Shown here: one piece after another, positions 1 to 11,200 of the stretch | Numbering within the stretch: position 1 is the stretch's first letter | How the letters are laid out: each line of letters opens with the position of its first letter | Assembly (NCBI GenBank): GCA_023376005.1 | Contig: CM042145.1 | Coordinates: forward strand, 101,480,591 to 101,544,590 | Source: Doryteuthis pealeii | Lineage: Eukaryota; Mollusca; Cephalopoda; Myopsida; Loliginidae | Reading direction: 5' to 3' | Length of the DNA stretch: 64,000 nucleotides | The notes under the pieces: generated by a model | Told to the model about the DNA's origin: nothing | Databases searched by the model: none | Seen by the model: only the letters and a program-made list of their open reading frames with translations | Program-made: the position numbers and the translations under genes

Positions 1-381
1 TTTCATTTGTTAAAATATTTATTCATAAATAATTAATGAAGACATTGATTGTTTTTTTTATGGATTAGGTTGACTGGACATTGAGTTGAAAACATAATCT
101 TATAAAAAATCAAAATATTTTGATTTTTATTTTTCATGGATAATAACTTACTTTTCTTTTTTCTCTTTTTATCTTCTGCTATAATTTTCTATACTTCTCT
201 TTTCTCCTTGCTCTGTGTTACTTTATGTTCATTCTCTCTTTGGCAATTTCTCTTTCTTTCTTTCTTCTGCTTACTCAAGTGGTTTTAAACCAATGCTCCG
301 ACATTTTCAACTCACAAAAACAAAAGTGCCAATTCAAATATGTGGGGTAGCAAGAGGTTTAACATTTTAAGTTAAAAAGGT
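1..381. other. AT-rich intergenic DNA, no gene seen
   Basis: No coding signal is visible on either strand. The stretch is AT-rich, with a pyrimidine-rich part near 150-270, and ends where the left arm of a fold-back element begins. Confidence 0.5.
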
Positions 382-1169
382 AGCTGGGTAATTCCATGTC
401 AAATCATCCAGAAAAAAGTAAAATTGTCACCCACCCATTTCAATTTTTCTGAAATTTTTTTCCAGGTGTGGACTATGTTAACATTAGACAATCCCCTAAA
501 TTTGAGCTTCCAAATCCAAAAATTGGTGGAGTTATATGCATTTTTAACTCTCCAAATTTGGTGGGGTTGGCAAAACATGACAACATTTAATAATCTATTT
601 TTGTCTGTAAGGAGCTTCCCTACTACTAAAAATTGGTTAATAAAAGCATTTTAGCCCAAGGAATCAAAAATGCTATCAAAAAGTTTTAAAGTCAACTAAT
701 TTTAAGTTATTGATGATTTCTGATTTTTTTCCTAGCAAGATCAATATCCCAATGTGGCACTGTATTAACGACAACAATTCTTTCTATTGTTATTTCACAT
801 AAATTGAACATTATTTGTACCAAAAAGATAGTTTGATATTTACTCAAAATATTTGCTTAAAATTGGTTGACTTTAAGACTTTTTTGGATTCCTTGGGCTT
901 AAATACTTTTATAAACCAATTTTTAAGAGAAGGGAAGCTCTAGAACTCATTTTACAGACAAAAATAGGGTACAAAAAGTCTCCAATTTTTTGCGAAACCC
1001 CCTCAAATTTGGAGAACTAAAAATTGACATAACTCGTCAGTTTATGGAATTGGAAGCTCAAATTTTGGGGATTGGATAACTTTATCATAATCCACACTTG
1101 GACAAAATTTCAGAAAAATTGAAAGGGTGGGTGACATGGCTGGATGATTTGACATGAAATTACCCAGCT
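382..1169. mobile_element. Long fold-back (MITE-like) element, copy 1
   Basis: The ends are inverted copies: agctgggtaattccatgt at the left is matched by its reverse complement at 1152-1169. Inside, the left half (concerning 400-640) and the right half (about 880-1150) are diverged inverted copies with the same order of words. The open frames inside are by-products of the repeat. A shorter second copy is at 13725-14155. This is probably a non-autonomous DNA element; no transposase is present. Confidence 0.7.
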
Positions 1170-1179
1170 TGTTATTCTT

Positions 1180-1495
1180 GGTGCATGTTCCTAGGGTCCG
1201 CTTTTTTACCCCATTTTATTTGGTGGTAGCACTGAAAATGAAGGAATTCAAGAAATGAAAAAGAAAGAGACCAAGACCAAAGGTGGTTTTATAATTTAGG
1301 CTTTATTCACGGGTCATGGCCACTATGTGGCAAGGAAATATCTCCCTTACCAGTAGTCGTGTCATGCCCCAGATAAGGCCTAAGTCCAAATGGCCAAGAG
1401 ATTCTCTTAGGGGTCAGAAGTGGGTCCTTTTCCTCAAACCTGCTCGGAGGGTTCTTCCGGTGTGAAGCCTCATAGGAGTTTATTATTCTTTTATT
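1180..1495. repeat. Module that follows the fold-back element
   Basis: This stretch has the same order of words as 14220-14555, which also directly follows a copy of the same fold-back element: an ending of aggctttattc type, a middle with gtcag and tgcctgg-like blocks, then a T-rich part and cccacaaat. The shared layout suggests that the fold-back and this module form one larger element. No coding content was recognised. Confidence 0.45.
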
Positions 1496-1594
1496 TTAAT
1501 TTTATTTTCATCCCCACAAATGTAAATATTCCTGGCATTTACGATAGGAGCTAGGATAGTTATAATATTCATTCTATAAACAGGATGTAACTCA

Positions 1595-2140
1595 AATGTG
1601 TTATAATGAAAGGACTTCATTTGGAAATCTGTAAACAAATAATGAAAGGACTTCATCTGGAAATCTGTAAACAATAATGAAAGGATTTCATCTGGAAATC
1701 TGTAAACAAATAATGAAAGGACTTCATCTGGAATTCTGGAAATAAATAATGAAAGGACTTCATCTGAGAATCTGTAAATAAATAATGAAAGGACTTCATC
1801 TAGAAATCTGTAAACAAATAATCATCTGGAAATCAAATAATGAAAGGACTTCATCTGAGAATCTGTAAATAAATAATGAAAGGACTTCATCTGAGAATCT
1901 GTAAATAAATAATAAATCTGTAAACAAATAATGAAAGGACTTCATCTGAGAATCTGTAAATAAATAATGAAAGGACTTCATCTGAGAATCTGTAAATAAA
2001 TAATGAAAGGACTTCATCTAGAAATCTGTAAACAAATAATGAAAGGACTTCATCTAGAAATCTGTAAACAAATAATGAAAGGATTTCATCTGAGAATCTG
2101 TAAACAATAATGAAAGAACTTCATCAGGAAATCTGTAAAA
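1595..2140. repeat. Minisatellite, about 37-bp unit, roughly 14 copies
   Basis: The unit contains aatgaaaggacttcatctg followed by an aatctgtaaa block and repeats head to tail with small changes and some shortened units. On the minus strand it reads as a repeated FTDxQMKSFHY-like peptide, which is an accident of the repeat and not a gene. Confidence 0.9.
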
Positions 2141-2159
2141 AAATATATTATTTCTTAAT

Positions 2160-2570
2160 TAATAAACCAAAGAAGTCTAACTCAGATGGGGTCATTGTTA
2201 TATTCTTGGTACTCATCTTGCAGACAGCTTGCTCATCCCCAAGATCTCAATTAAAACAGTGTGGACTGAACCAGAACTAATGCCTCTGGACTTAGCCATC
2301 TGCTGGACAGTAAAACATCTGTCATCCTAAATTATATGGTGAAGGGCATCAACTTGTTCATCAGTGGTTGAGGTTTTTGGATGACCTAACTGAGGGTTAT
2401 CTTCTGTGCTGTCCCTTCCCCACTTGAATTCCATTGTCCATTTCTTCACAGTCGCATAAGGAGGGGAGTCTTCAGCAAGTGTCTGTATCATGTCCACAGG
2501 GATTCCTTCGAGTGTGATACCTGTCTTTTGCAGATATCTTATGACTGCCAAGGCCTCTGTTTTGTCCATT
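2160..2570 (-). pseudogene. Mariner-type transposase, N-terminal fragment, broken
   Basis: The minus strand starts with MDKTEALAVIRYLQKTG at 2569 and continues through SPPYATVKKWTMEFKWGR and a PKTSTTDEQVDALH block. This is the first helix-turn-helix region of mariner (IS630-Tc1-mariner) transposases of the kind fused in SETMAR. The frame stops at 2327, but a shifted frame goes on with a QQMAKSRGISSGSVHTVL segment, the second DNA-binding helix region, up to about 2205. Further stops follow, and the catalytic domain is missing: the element ends near the minisatellite. It is a dead copy. Confidence 0.8.
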
Positions 2571-2821
2571 TTTAGATTTGTTGTGCACTACTCACATTGT
2601 ATGGATCCCACCAGCACAGAAATTAAGACAGAAATCTAGGTAGTGAGAGAAGAGACTTATCTTGTGGTAGTAAAGCGGACGTGTAGGTCCATGATTTAGG
2701 TGAAGTGTTGCCAAGATAGCCAAAAATTATTATGTATTGCTTTCCTTTGCCGTAATGAAAAAATGGCTTGCTTCCCATGAAACTGGATGTGACTAAAAAG
2801 AGGTTCGCGAGAGGAGATTAG

Positions 2822-2870
2822 TCCATTTATATGATTAGTTGCTAATGCTGATTGGTCTGACCAACCAATC
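2822..2870 (-). promoter_or_regulatory. Promoter-like cluster: two CCAAT boxes and a TATA-like box
   Basis: Read on the minus strand, inverted CCAAT boxes lie at 2865-2869 and 2851-2855, followed about 20 bases later by atataaat at 2826-2832. It lies upstream of the mariner fragment and may be a transposon promoter or chance. No transcript is known. Confidence 0.2.
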
Positions 2871-3130
2871 AGAAACAAGCCACGGCAATATAAACGCAAT
2901 GTCGCCTGAGACAGGAATTGCAGTGCTAATGACAAGTGGAAAGTGTTTAAATATCCAGGGAAAAATTGTGTTGCCCTTGAAAACTATAGAAATTAAAAAA
3001 AGAAATTGAAGTATTTTTTCTAGTTTTATAAGAAGTGGGTTTTTTTATTACAACAAAAATGGCTATTCTTTCTGGGTGAGGCTTAATACTTTTTAAACAA
3101 CCCTTGTTATCATAACATATACTTTCTTAG

Positions 3131-3325
3131 GTTAAATCGAACTTAATGGACCTAAATTCCCCCATCATATGTCAACCCGCCAAAAGAAAGCACCAGTTAT
3201 TTTATTTTAAAACTTTTACATTTTTTCAGGTCAGTTAACTTTGAACCACATATCTTTGAGGCGTAACACAGATTCTCAAAGATATGTGGTTCAAAGTCAA
3301 TTGACCTGAAAAAATGTAAAAGTTA
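3131..3325. mobile_element. Palindromic MITE family P, truncated copy
   Basis: It begins with ggttaaatcgaacttaatgg and a cctaaattcc block, then has a palindrome around 3222-3318: the arm caggtcagttaactttgaac is repeated inverted with small changes after a short centre. The right half of the full element, as seen at 43797-44227, is missing. Confidence 0.75.
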
Positions 3326-3386
3326 ATTGGGATGTGTGTGTGGGGTGCATTCCTTCTATGGTGTAAACACAGCTCCATTGTCGTAA

Positions 3387-3452
3387 AAATTTCCCAACTA
3401 GCCACCGCAATTTCCCAACTAGCCACTGCAATTTCCCAACTAGCCACCGCAA
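3387..3452. repeat. 21-bp unit repeated three times
   Basis: Three direct copies of a unit with aatttcccaactagccac. The length is a multiple of three, so the minus strand reads VASWEIA three times; there is no sign of a real gene. Confidence 0.85.
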
Positions 3453-3527
3453 AAGGTCCCACTTTTCTAAAAAAAATGTAAATAAAAAAAATTAAAAAAT
3501 TAGTGAAATAGATCACTAATTAGGTCT

Positions 3528-3790
3528 GAGCCAATTCTAGTAGTGATCACCCCAAGCGGAGTTTAACAGGTTTGAATGCAGAGCTTTCCTTCTCCTAGAC
3601 TGGTTGCCTAACCAAGATTAAGAGCTCAGGCTGCCCTACTATTTACCCATAGCCTAAAGGAGAGTAGTTGAATTCATACCTTTCCCAAGGGTATTAGCGT
3701 TATGTGAACTGTAGCTTTGTCCAGGAGTTGAACTTGGGTCGACGAGTCCATTTCCTATGATTCTAACCATTAGACCACACGCCTCCAACT
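3528..3790 (-). mobile_element. tRNA-derived SINE, family B, minus orientation
   Basis: The tRNA-like head lies at the right: the minus strand reads ggaggcgtgtggtctaatgg (A-box part) and then gacccaagttcaactcctgg (B-box part). The body has the ctttcccaagggtattagcg and tagtagggcagcctgag blocks seen in at least nine other copies here. The tail is at the left. Confidence 0.85.
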
Positions 3791-3854
3791 TTCACTATGG
3801 AACTGTGTTTGTGAGCCTTAAAAACAGTTTGTTTCTAAAACATATCAGTTAAAG

Positions 3855-4140
3855 TATCCGGGGTATGATGTTAAACTGGATCTTGTGGTGAAGTTCCAAT
3901 TTTGGAGCTTTAGGGAGTTTGGAGTACTCCTTTATCACCATTACTCCCAGGTCCACTCGGGTAGTAGTACCTATTAGGGTCCCATCTATGGGTTAAATAG
4001 ATCAAAATGAGTTTTTAAAAAATGTGTTTAAAAAAAGTTTTAAAAATTCAATACTTTACAGAATGAATAAAACAGCAGAAAATAACCCAACAAGGGTTGA
4101 CATGCCATAAAATCCAATCAACCAACCAACCAGCCAATCT
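3855..4140 (+). mobile_element. Element C with LINE-type 3' stem-loop tail
   Basis: The body contains gttccaattttggagcttta, ccattactcccaggtccact and agggtcccatctatgggtta. It ends in aataacccaacaagggttga then catgcc and a CCAATCAACC-like tail. The same body and tail recur at 9945, 15340 and 25140 and inverted at 21572 and 60525. It has no open frame, so it is a SINE or a LINE 3' fragment. Confidence 0.7.
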
Positions 4141-4627
4141 TATTGGTTAAAGATAGATTGTTTTATAACTTCTATAAATGTATATTTAACAGAATATTTA
4201 AAAATTTAACAGAACATATCTTTTTGGGACTATTATGCCTTCTCACTTGTGTGAATGAATCAGGCAGTAGCTTAACCAAATGGTGGTGAAAGAACATAAA
4301 ACAATGAAATAGAAATAATCAAAAACAAAACTCGAAACAGTAAATATAATGTAAAGGTTATGTATTATTAACAAATATGTATATTTAAGAAGAAGAAATA
4401 ACAGGAAAAGGTAGAGAAAAGTTCCATGTTCTTCACTAACCTTGGGTAAAAAAGATTAAGGAATGCGGAGTGTTTCTTTGGAGAGATTATTATTTTCTAC
4501 ATATCAATATATTCATTCATATATGTATATTTTTTATAAAGTTTTTACAAATTTATTTTAGTCTTTGGAGTCATTAGATGGCTTAATAAGAATTTATTTT
4601 CATGTCTACATTTGGATATTAGTTCTG

Positions 4628-4629
<2 letters not shown>

Positions 4630-4679
<50 letters not shown>
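4630..4679. repeat. (TA)n microsatellite
   Basis: About 24 TA units. Between 4141 and 5220 I see only AT-rich sequence with no coding signal; words near 4440-4490 (aaaaagattaagg) recur at 4712, so part of this stretch is an old duplication. Confidence 0.9.
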
Positions 4680-4681
<2 letters not shown>

Positions 4682-5341
4682 TGATATTAGTATAAATGTT
4701 TTAGGCAGGTAAAAAAGATTAAGGGATGTAGAGTGTCTCTTTAGAGAGTTATGTTAGATGTGTCTGGATCTAATGGGCAAACTTGAGGGAACATTTAATT
4801 AACCATTGAAATTAATTATTGAATCCAATGGTAGACACATTAGACTCAGTTGTTTGTGTTAGTATTGCAATGTATAATTTCAATTAAACTTGGTTAAAAA
4901 AAAATATTTTTCAACATTAAATGTATAGTAATTTTGTTTTTTTTGTTGTTTTTTTTAAAGCAATGTAATAAAAAAAACAACCTTAATCCCCAAACCCCTA
5001 AACCGTAACCCAATTCGCAAAAAGTTCATTGATAGACTGTAGTTAAACTGTCATGGGGGACCACCAAAAAACTTTCCGTTTTAATTTTCCTACCAATTTG
5101 CAAGTTTAGCCATAAGTTCCACCTTATTGTTGATTCTATTGTTGTTTTCTCACCATTTCTTCCACCCACGACTATCAAGCAGGAAATATGATATCCTGGT
5201 CAACAAATTTCTCTTCTTCCATACACACACACGCACACACTGTCTCTCTCTCTTTTCTCTCTCTCTCTTTTCTCTCTTTTCTCTCTGTGTTACCATACAT
5301 GGATATCACACTAATAGATAGGAATGATTTATATTATGTAG

Positions 5342-5671
5342 TATTATCTGCGTTATCGGACTATTGTCCCCATCTTCATTGTTATTTGTACAACGTTTCG
5401 GCCGATATACCCTCTGGCCTTCTTCAGGTATTTCTTGTCGGACTCGGGAACCTCCTTTTCAAACTCGGGAACTTTCTTGTCGTATTCGGGAGCCATCACA
5501 GAATTTTCTCGAGTCCGAGAAGGTTCCCGAGTCCGACAAGAAATACCTGAAGAAGGCCGGAGGGTATATCGACCGAAACGTTGTACAAATAACAATAAAG
5601 ATGGGGACAATAGTCCGAATAACGCAGATAATACTAATGTTCAAGCCTCATCTCAAACATTCAGAGAAATA
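5342..5671. mobile_element. Fold-back retroposon-like element, full copy with target duplication
   Basis: The element is flanked by a 13-bp direct repeat, ttatattatgtag, at 5329-5341 and 5672-5684. Inside, 5342-5430 and 5535-5630 are inverted copies: ttgtacaacgtttcggccga and its reverse complement with few changes, and cttcttcaggtatttcttgt and its inverse. The centre holds several gactcgggaac units. Related shorter copies are at 12970-13147 and 34820-34980. The open frames on both strands are mirror images of the repeat. Variable-length target duplications suggest LINE-driven insertion. Confidence 0.75.
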
Positions 5672-5807
5672 TTATATTATGTAGTTGTGAACAAACAAAT
5701 AATTATAGACAAAAAAGTGAAATTTAAAAAAAGAAAAGAAAAATGTAATGCAAAAATGAAACTGTTTATGATTACAATCAAATATTTAAAAAATGAATCA
5801 TATTTCG

Positions 5808-5880
5808 GCATTAAATAACCTGTAAGTGGTTGATATGCCATTAAACAAATAAACCCAACCAAACCAAATTGATATAAAAT
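5808..5880 (+). repeat. Solo copy of the shared 3' stem-loop tail
   Basis: Reads ggcattaaataacc, a short loop, ggttgatatgcc and then an AAACAAATAAACCCAACC-like tail. The GGCAT/ATGCC and AACC/GGTT pairs can form a stem. Confidence 0.65.
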
Positions 5881-5914
5881 TTCATGGCCGTTAAAGTCAA
5901 ACTTTTCAGAAAGT

Positions 5915-6124
5915 AAGTCAGCAGAGTGGCTTATTGTCAGTATCTGCAGGACAGTAGGGGAGTCTATCCTCTTTTCACCGGCCAGGGAAATTGTTTTTTG
6001 CATCTGAGGTCGTGCACCACACCTACCATCAGCTCCTCACTTTACCTTACAGATCATGCGCTGAGCTGGCAAACCAGGAACCTAGTGGTTCTGTGGCGGA
6101 TGCTCTACCGACTGAGCTAAACTG

Positions 6125-6170
<46 letters not shown>
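5915..6170 (-). mobile_element. tRNA-derived SINE, family A, minus orientation, next to (AAT)n
   Basis: The tRNA-like head is at the right end: the minus strand reads ccagtttagctcagtcggta gagcatc at 6124 downward, followed by the B-box region and a body that ends near 5918. From 6127 an (AAT)n run of about 15 units follows directly. Confidence 0.85.
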
Positions 6171-6172
<2 letters not shown>

Positions 6173-7401
6173 TTTTCAGAATATTCAATGATTTTGACAA
6201 AAATTATTATCAATTTTTATGAAAATAAAAATATCTGATATTTCTGAAAACTCAAACATTCATCCATATAAATGATTCGGGGGGGGGGATAAGGAAACCA
6301 CTTATAGAAAAGAAAAAAAAAGCTAAGCCACGTGGTTTGAATAGTAGCGTAATCCTGTCGTTAGTAGTGGTCGATTGGTGTTCGAACTCAGGTGAAGCCA
6401 GAATTTTCCAATGCTGATTTTTTTTTTTTTTTTCTTGCTAGGTCCACGCCTCTCCTCGTTATGAAAATTGCCTCGACAACATTTCCTTTCCTCTCCCCCA
6501 TAACACTGGTTTGGCCTATTATCGTACAATACTACTAATCTAGTCAATAAATACCATGAAAACTAACCATCTGTTTTTTTTTCTTCCCCCCTCAATAAAC
6601 GAACACTTAATCCATTAAACTGTCGATCTCAATTCTGTCAAGCATTTCGCATGCCAATGTGACGTCAGCGTTATAGTTGATCAGAATTTGTTCAGTTGGA
6701 CAAAATATTGCAGAAAACCAACTTCTATACATTTTTCTTTATCTACCTATTAACATGTACTAAAAATGCTGCCTGATTCTTACTACTAACACTTTTTCAG
6801 GTTCGTTGTGACTTTTATTACTAACTTTTTCTTTTTCCAACTAACTTTTGCCTACTTCAGTTTCTAGTGGTGGTGAGTAGTTGTAGTAAGTAAGTAAGTA
6901 AGTAAACTAACTAATCGATTTTTTTTAAAACTTCGTTTTCCTTAAAGAGCACCTGCACCTTCAACATTAAAAAGAGAAAATTATATTTAAAATATAAACA
7001 AAACGGAACCTTTTGTGGAACATTGAATAATGCGCAATAATATTTTTCACGAAATTTTTTAACAGATTTTTAAAAATTCTAATTTCAACAGTTATTGTAT
7101 GTATTGATTTTTAAATTACATTTTAAAGTTTACTGTGATGACTATTATTCTAGAAATAAACAAACTTTTTAAACATAAATATATTTTTAAGAAGTCTTTG
7201 ACTAAATTTTCACGTAGGCCAAAAACTTTCGCAACAACAAAAAAACTTCTTTTTTTATTGATTTCCCCCCTGTGGGTAGTTATAACTGAAAAAAAAAAAC
7301 ATCTAACAAATTTATTGACCAATAAAAAAATAAAATTCTTCCCACTTTTAAAGCGATTATAAAACTTTGTTTTGAATTTTTATTTTTGGAAAAAAACATA
7401 G
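6171..7401. other. AT-rich intergenic DNA, no gene seen
   Basis: Contains a G run near 6281, several long T and A runs and a (TAAG)n stretch near 6885-6905. I found no supported exon and no recognised transposon protein. Confidence 0.4.
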
Positions 7402-7983
7402 GTAGATTGTGAAATTTAGGGACGTAAATTTTACCATAGTCTACCGGATAGATAATAGTGGAATATGAAATGAAGTCCAATGTAATTTCTGGACTGGGAT
7501 TAACACTTAATTTTTATAAAATGAAAACTTAATGAAACTCTAAAGAAAACACATTCATTTAAAAGTTAAAAAAATCATTTAAAGTTAATTCATTTAAAAG
7601 TTAAAAAAATAAAAAATAAAAATAATTAAAAAAAAGCAAACAAAAAAACCCACAGCATTAATTGATGTTGTATAGATTTTAAGTGTATAAAAAAGTGTAT
7701 AACTGAATTACTAGGCAACAACTTTAAATCTATACAACATCAATTAATGCTGTCGTTTAATTAAAAAAAAACAACAACAACTTATAAATGAATTAACGTG
7801 TTCGCTTTCCCTTTAGACTTATTTTTATTAAAAGTATTAATCTCAGAGTTTAGGAATTAAGAATATGAAGGAATTAATGAAATGAAGTCCAATGTATATA
7901 TCATTGGACTTCATTTCATATTCCACTAATATCTATCCGGTAGACTATGGTAAAAAATTACTCCCCTGAATTCACAATCTACC
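7402..7983. mobile_element. Fold-back element with nested inverted repeats
   Basis: The outer arms share gtagattgtga at 7402 and tcacaatctac at 7973-7983. The next pair is accatagtctaccggataga at 7433 and its inverse near 7940, then a ggacttcatttcatattcca pair, and an inner pair attaattgatgttgtataga at 7660 and its inverse near 7727. No transposase frame is present. Confidence 0.75.
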
Positions 7984-8796
7984 GGAACATATGCCTCCGT
8001 ATTATTTGTTTTCTTCTTCTTTGACGCTCTCAAAAGTTTGAAATTATTTTGAGTCAAGTCAGTAACTCAGCAGATGTCTGTTATTTCCAGAAATAAATCC
8101 TCGTAAAAAACATTAACTTATTAGATTACTACTAATTTCTATCGCTTTAACAACTTTTTACGCGATATTGCTAAGTCAAAAAATACTTACACTATTATTC
8201 TTTTATGGGAATTATATTTTCCTAGAAAAACTTCGAATATTTCGAAATAACATTTAAGATTAACGCCAAACAAGCACCAGCACTGCAGCTTAACTTACAC
8301 GCACTCTTGCTTCGCAGTGACAATTCCATTCTCACTGGGTACCCTATACTTCTGTCCTTGTGCCAAACTAAGCCAAGTTTAGTAGTAAATAAATGACTGT
8401 CTAGCAATTGGCAATGACCATACTCAAAACCGGCGAAATTTCGTTTCTAGTCCCAAATTTAAAAAGTTCGATGTTTTAAAAATTGATCATCATTCTGCAG
8501 TGATCAATCACGATAATTTTATTTTTCCGCAAATTACTATTAAACAATACTACACCTTTTTTTCCTCTTTTTTTTCTTTTCTTTAATGTCATTACCATCC
8601 CAACTAGTTTATATTATTACTCATATCAAATTAAGGCAACAGCTGTGTATGTTTTATTCGTGTCATATATACAGGGATTTAAAAAAAAAAAAAATTCAGG
8701 TTCCCTTGTGTGAGCTCATGTAAAAAGTTAGAAAGGGCTTTGATTGCTGCTATTTTACCCAGCCTCCTTTTGCTTGAATTTTGCATCACTTTGGGG
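7984..8796. other. Unassigned DNA, weak exon-like signal on minus strand
   Basis: Around 8250-8400 the base content is less AT-biased and the minus strand is open for 61 codons, with a gtaagt donor-like site near 8295. I recognise no protein family, so no gene is called. Confidence 0.25.
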
Positions 8797-9333
8797 TTCC
8801 CAACTTTTTTTTGGTCATGACCTACCTAATCACTTCTAGAATCCTAATGTCTTTCTTTCCATGTGGTTATATATAATTCTTACAATTTAAAAAGTGAACT
8901 CTATTTGAATTGAATAAAGATTAAAACACAAATACTTTGGTTTAAACAAGTTTCAAAAGAACAAGCCATCTATGAAAAGTAAAAATAAAATAAAATAGAG
9001 ACAGAAAATAATAAAGAAATTTTCTATATTTGGACCAAAACCTGATGATAGGTGTGGCGCTCCACTTCAGACGCAAAAACAATCTCCTTGGTCTAGCGCT
9101 AGTGAAAAGCGGATAGACTTCCTTGCTGATTGGCTGATACCGACTTTAGGCCACCCCGACTTGGTTTAAACAAGTTTCAAAAGAACAAGCCATCTATGAA
9201 AAGTAAAAATAAAATAAACAAAAGACAGAAAATAATAAAAATCAAAAATTTGGACCCTAACCTATTAGTCTCAATTGCCCCCCCCTAAAATTACCCCCCC
9301 CTGTGGGCATACTCCTTACATTGGGAACCACTG
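8797..9333. mobile_element. Non-autonomous hAT-like element carrying a SINE fragment
   Basis: The left end ggggttcccaacttt and the right end attgggaaccactg are inverted and resemble hAT termini (CAGTGGTTCCCAA). The internal block gtttaaacaagtttcaaaag occurs at 8941 and again at 9164, on either side of a SINE family A 3' piece at about 9042-9160. This duplication brackets the SINE. Confidence 0.6.
9042..9160 (+). mobile_element. SINE family A, 3' part only
   Basis: Contains aggtgtggcgctccacttca, caatctccttggtctagcgc and ctgataccgactttaggcca, the standard family A body. The tRNA head is missing. Confidence 0.75.
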
Positions 9334-9469
9334 ATCTAAATACTTAATGATTATTTGTATTTCTGTGTGTATAAAGTCATCCACTTAAAATGAAACAAAA
9401 GTATAAATTTGATCAAAAGTATAAATTGTAGGGGTGTAAGGTCAGAGCAAAACTCTTTTAAGGGTGTTG

Positions 9470-9825
9470 GAATAGAAAAAGGTTGGGAACCACTGATCTA
9501 AACCATTGGTTCCCAACCTTTTTTTGCTATGACCCACCTAATCATCTCTAGAATCCTAATGTCTTTCCATGTGGTTATATATAATTCTTACAATTTAAAA
9601 AGTGAACTCTATTTGAGTTGAATAAAGATTAAAACACAAATACTTTGGTTTAAACAAGTTTCAAAAGAACAAGCCATCTATGAAAAGTAAAAATAAAATA
9701 AAATAGAGACAGAAAATAATAAAGAAATTTTCTATATTTGGACCCAAACCTTAGTCTCAATTGCCCCCACCCTAAAAATCAAATTGCTCAACTGTAAAAC
9801 TCATGTTAGGAACCACTGGCATAAC
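9470..9825. mobile_element. Second hAT-like copy, adjoining the first
   Basis: ggttgggaaccactg at 9481 meets ccattggttcccaacctttt at 9505, so two ends stand back to back. The body repeats the first copy (actaatcatctctagaatc-like block, then gtttaaacaagtttcaaaag at 9650) and ends at aggaaccactgg near 9820. Confidence 0.6.
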
Positions 9826-9939
9826 CTAATAGCTTCTATTACCATTTAGACATGTACCCTACTAAGCTACACTTAGAAAATATAACTAACTGTTCTAAGT
9901 AGTAACAACACTGTTCTAAGTAGTCCAGGTTAAAAGTGT

Positions 9940-10185
9940 TTAGCAAAAACTTTCCAATTCTGGAGCTCTGGGAGTGTGGAGTGCCCCTTCATCGCCATTA
10001 CTCCCAGGTCCACTCTGACCCGGACTGTTAGTACCTGTTAGGGTCTCATCTATGGATTAAATAGAAAAAAATGAGTTAAAAAAAAAAATTGAAAACCCAT
10101 CAAGCATGAATAGAACAAAACATCTTCAGCATAAAATAATCCAACAAGGGTTGACATGCCGTAAAATCCAACAAACCAAATCTTT
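9940..10185 (+). mobile_element. Element C copy
   Basis: Has the element C blocks ctggagctctgggagtgtgg, ccattactcccaggtccact and the 3' stem-loop tail aataatccaacaagggttga with catgccgtaaaatccaacaa. Confidence 0.7.
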
Positions 10186-10567
10186 CTCATTCCCCAATGA
10201 TACCTGCATCTGAAAAATAAGGTCTTAAAAATAAGGCTTCTGGTTATTCTTACTGCTCACATGACTTTCGGAAACATTTTTTCACGCTCAGAATTACCAA
10301 GGCATGGAATAAGCTGCCCGCGTCCGTTGTAGGCTGCCGAAACACTGCACCTTTCAAAGCCTCCATGCTTCCTGTAGTCCGCCAACACCTTACCTGATGA
10401 CCCTCTCCACACACATATGCACATACGCGCACACATACATATATATTATTATTGTAAACTGTTCATGTTCCTGACACTAATACATTATTCTGTGTACTAG
10501 ACATGTAACTTTGATGAGTTGTGGTGTACCAACATATATAAAGAAAAACAATTTTTATTAATCTATA

Positions 10568-11200
10568 CTAGCAAATATATGCACCCTCCGGGTGCAAGTA
10601 TCTAAGTTTTAATGTAATAAAATATTGTATTAAATTAGAAAGGCTAATGAAACTAAATAAGAATGCAGATAAAATGATTTGAAACAGAGAGGAGTATAAT
10701 AGAGAAAGAGAACAACTAAAACTTACTCTTCCCTCACTCCCATTTTTCATTGTTATTTTTTCTAATTTAAGTATTTAGTTAAAATAGGAAGTAAAGAATA
10801 AAATGACAGTTATTTTTTCTTGTTAATGGATTTCATTTAAGATTCATTGAAGAGATTTTTGCTTATATTCATTAAAATAAAACCAAACAGTTAAAAATCA
10901 ATAATACTAAGCACATATTTAATAAATCACATTTTAATATCAATATGCAAATTAGCCTTCCCGTTCACACTATAAACAGCAATTTTGTTATATATATATA
11001 TATATATATAATTGCATGTTGTTAATATGTAGATATTGTTAACAGTATTAATAGTGTACTACAATTTTATTAATAATTGGGGTTTAAATAAAAATTAAAT
11101 CATTGGGAATGTAATGTCAATAACTAAGGAAATTGTGACTTGAGTAGTAATATAGTTTCGGTTACAGACAGAAAAACACACAATCTCCATTATAATAAGA
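10568..11200 (-). mobile_element. Helitron-like element, family 1
   Basis: Read on the minus strand it starts with TCTTATTATAATGGAGATTG at 11200 and ends with a hairpin (ttgcacc cggagg gtgca), a short spacer and CTAG at 10568. The base before the start is A and the base after the end is T. This is the Helitron rule: 5' TC, 3' hairpin plus CTRR, insertion between A and T. It carries no Rep/helicase frame and has a (TA)n at 10985-11010. Confidence 0.75.

Noticed and set aside
1483..2017. Repeated FTDSQMKSFHY peptide on the minus strand
   Set aside because: The minisatellite unit is not a multiple of three throughout and frames switch; no start or splice signals.
5353..5818. Overlapping frames with YLKKAxGYIxRNVVQI on both strands
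   Set aside because: They are mirror images caused by the palindrome of the fold-back element; the same wording recurs in each copy out of frame.
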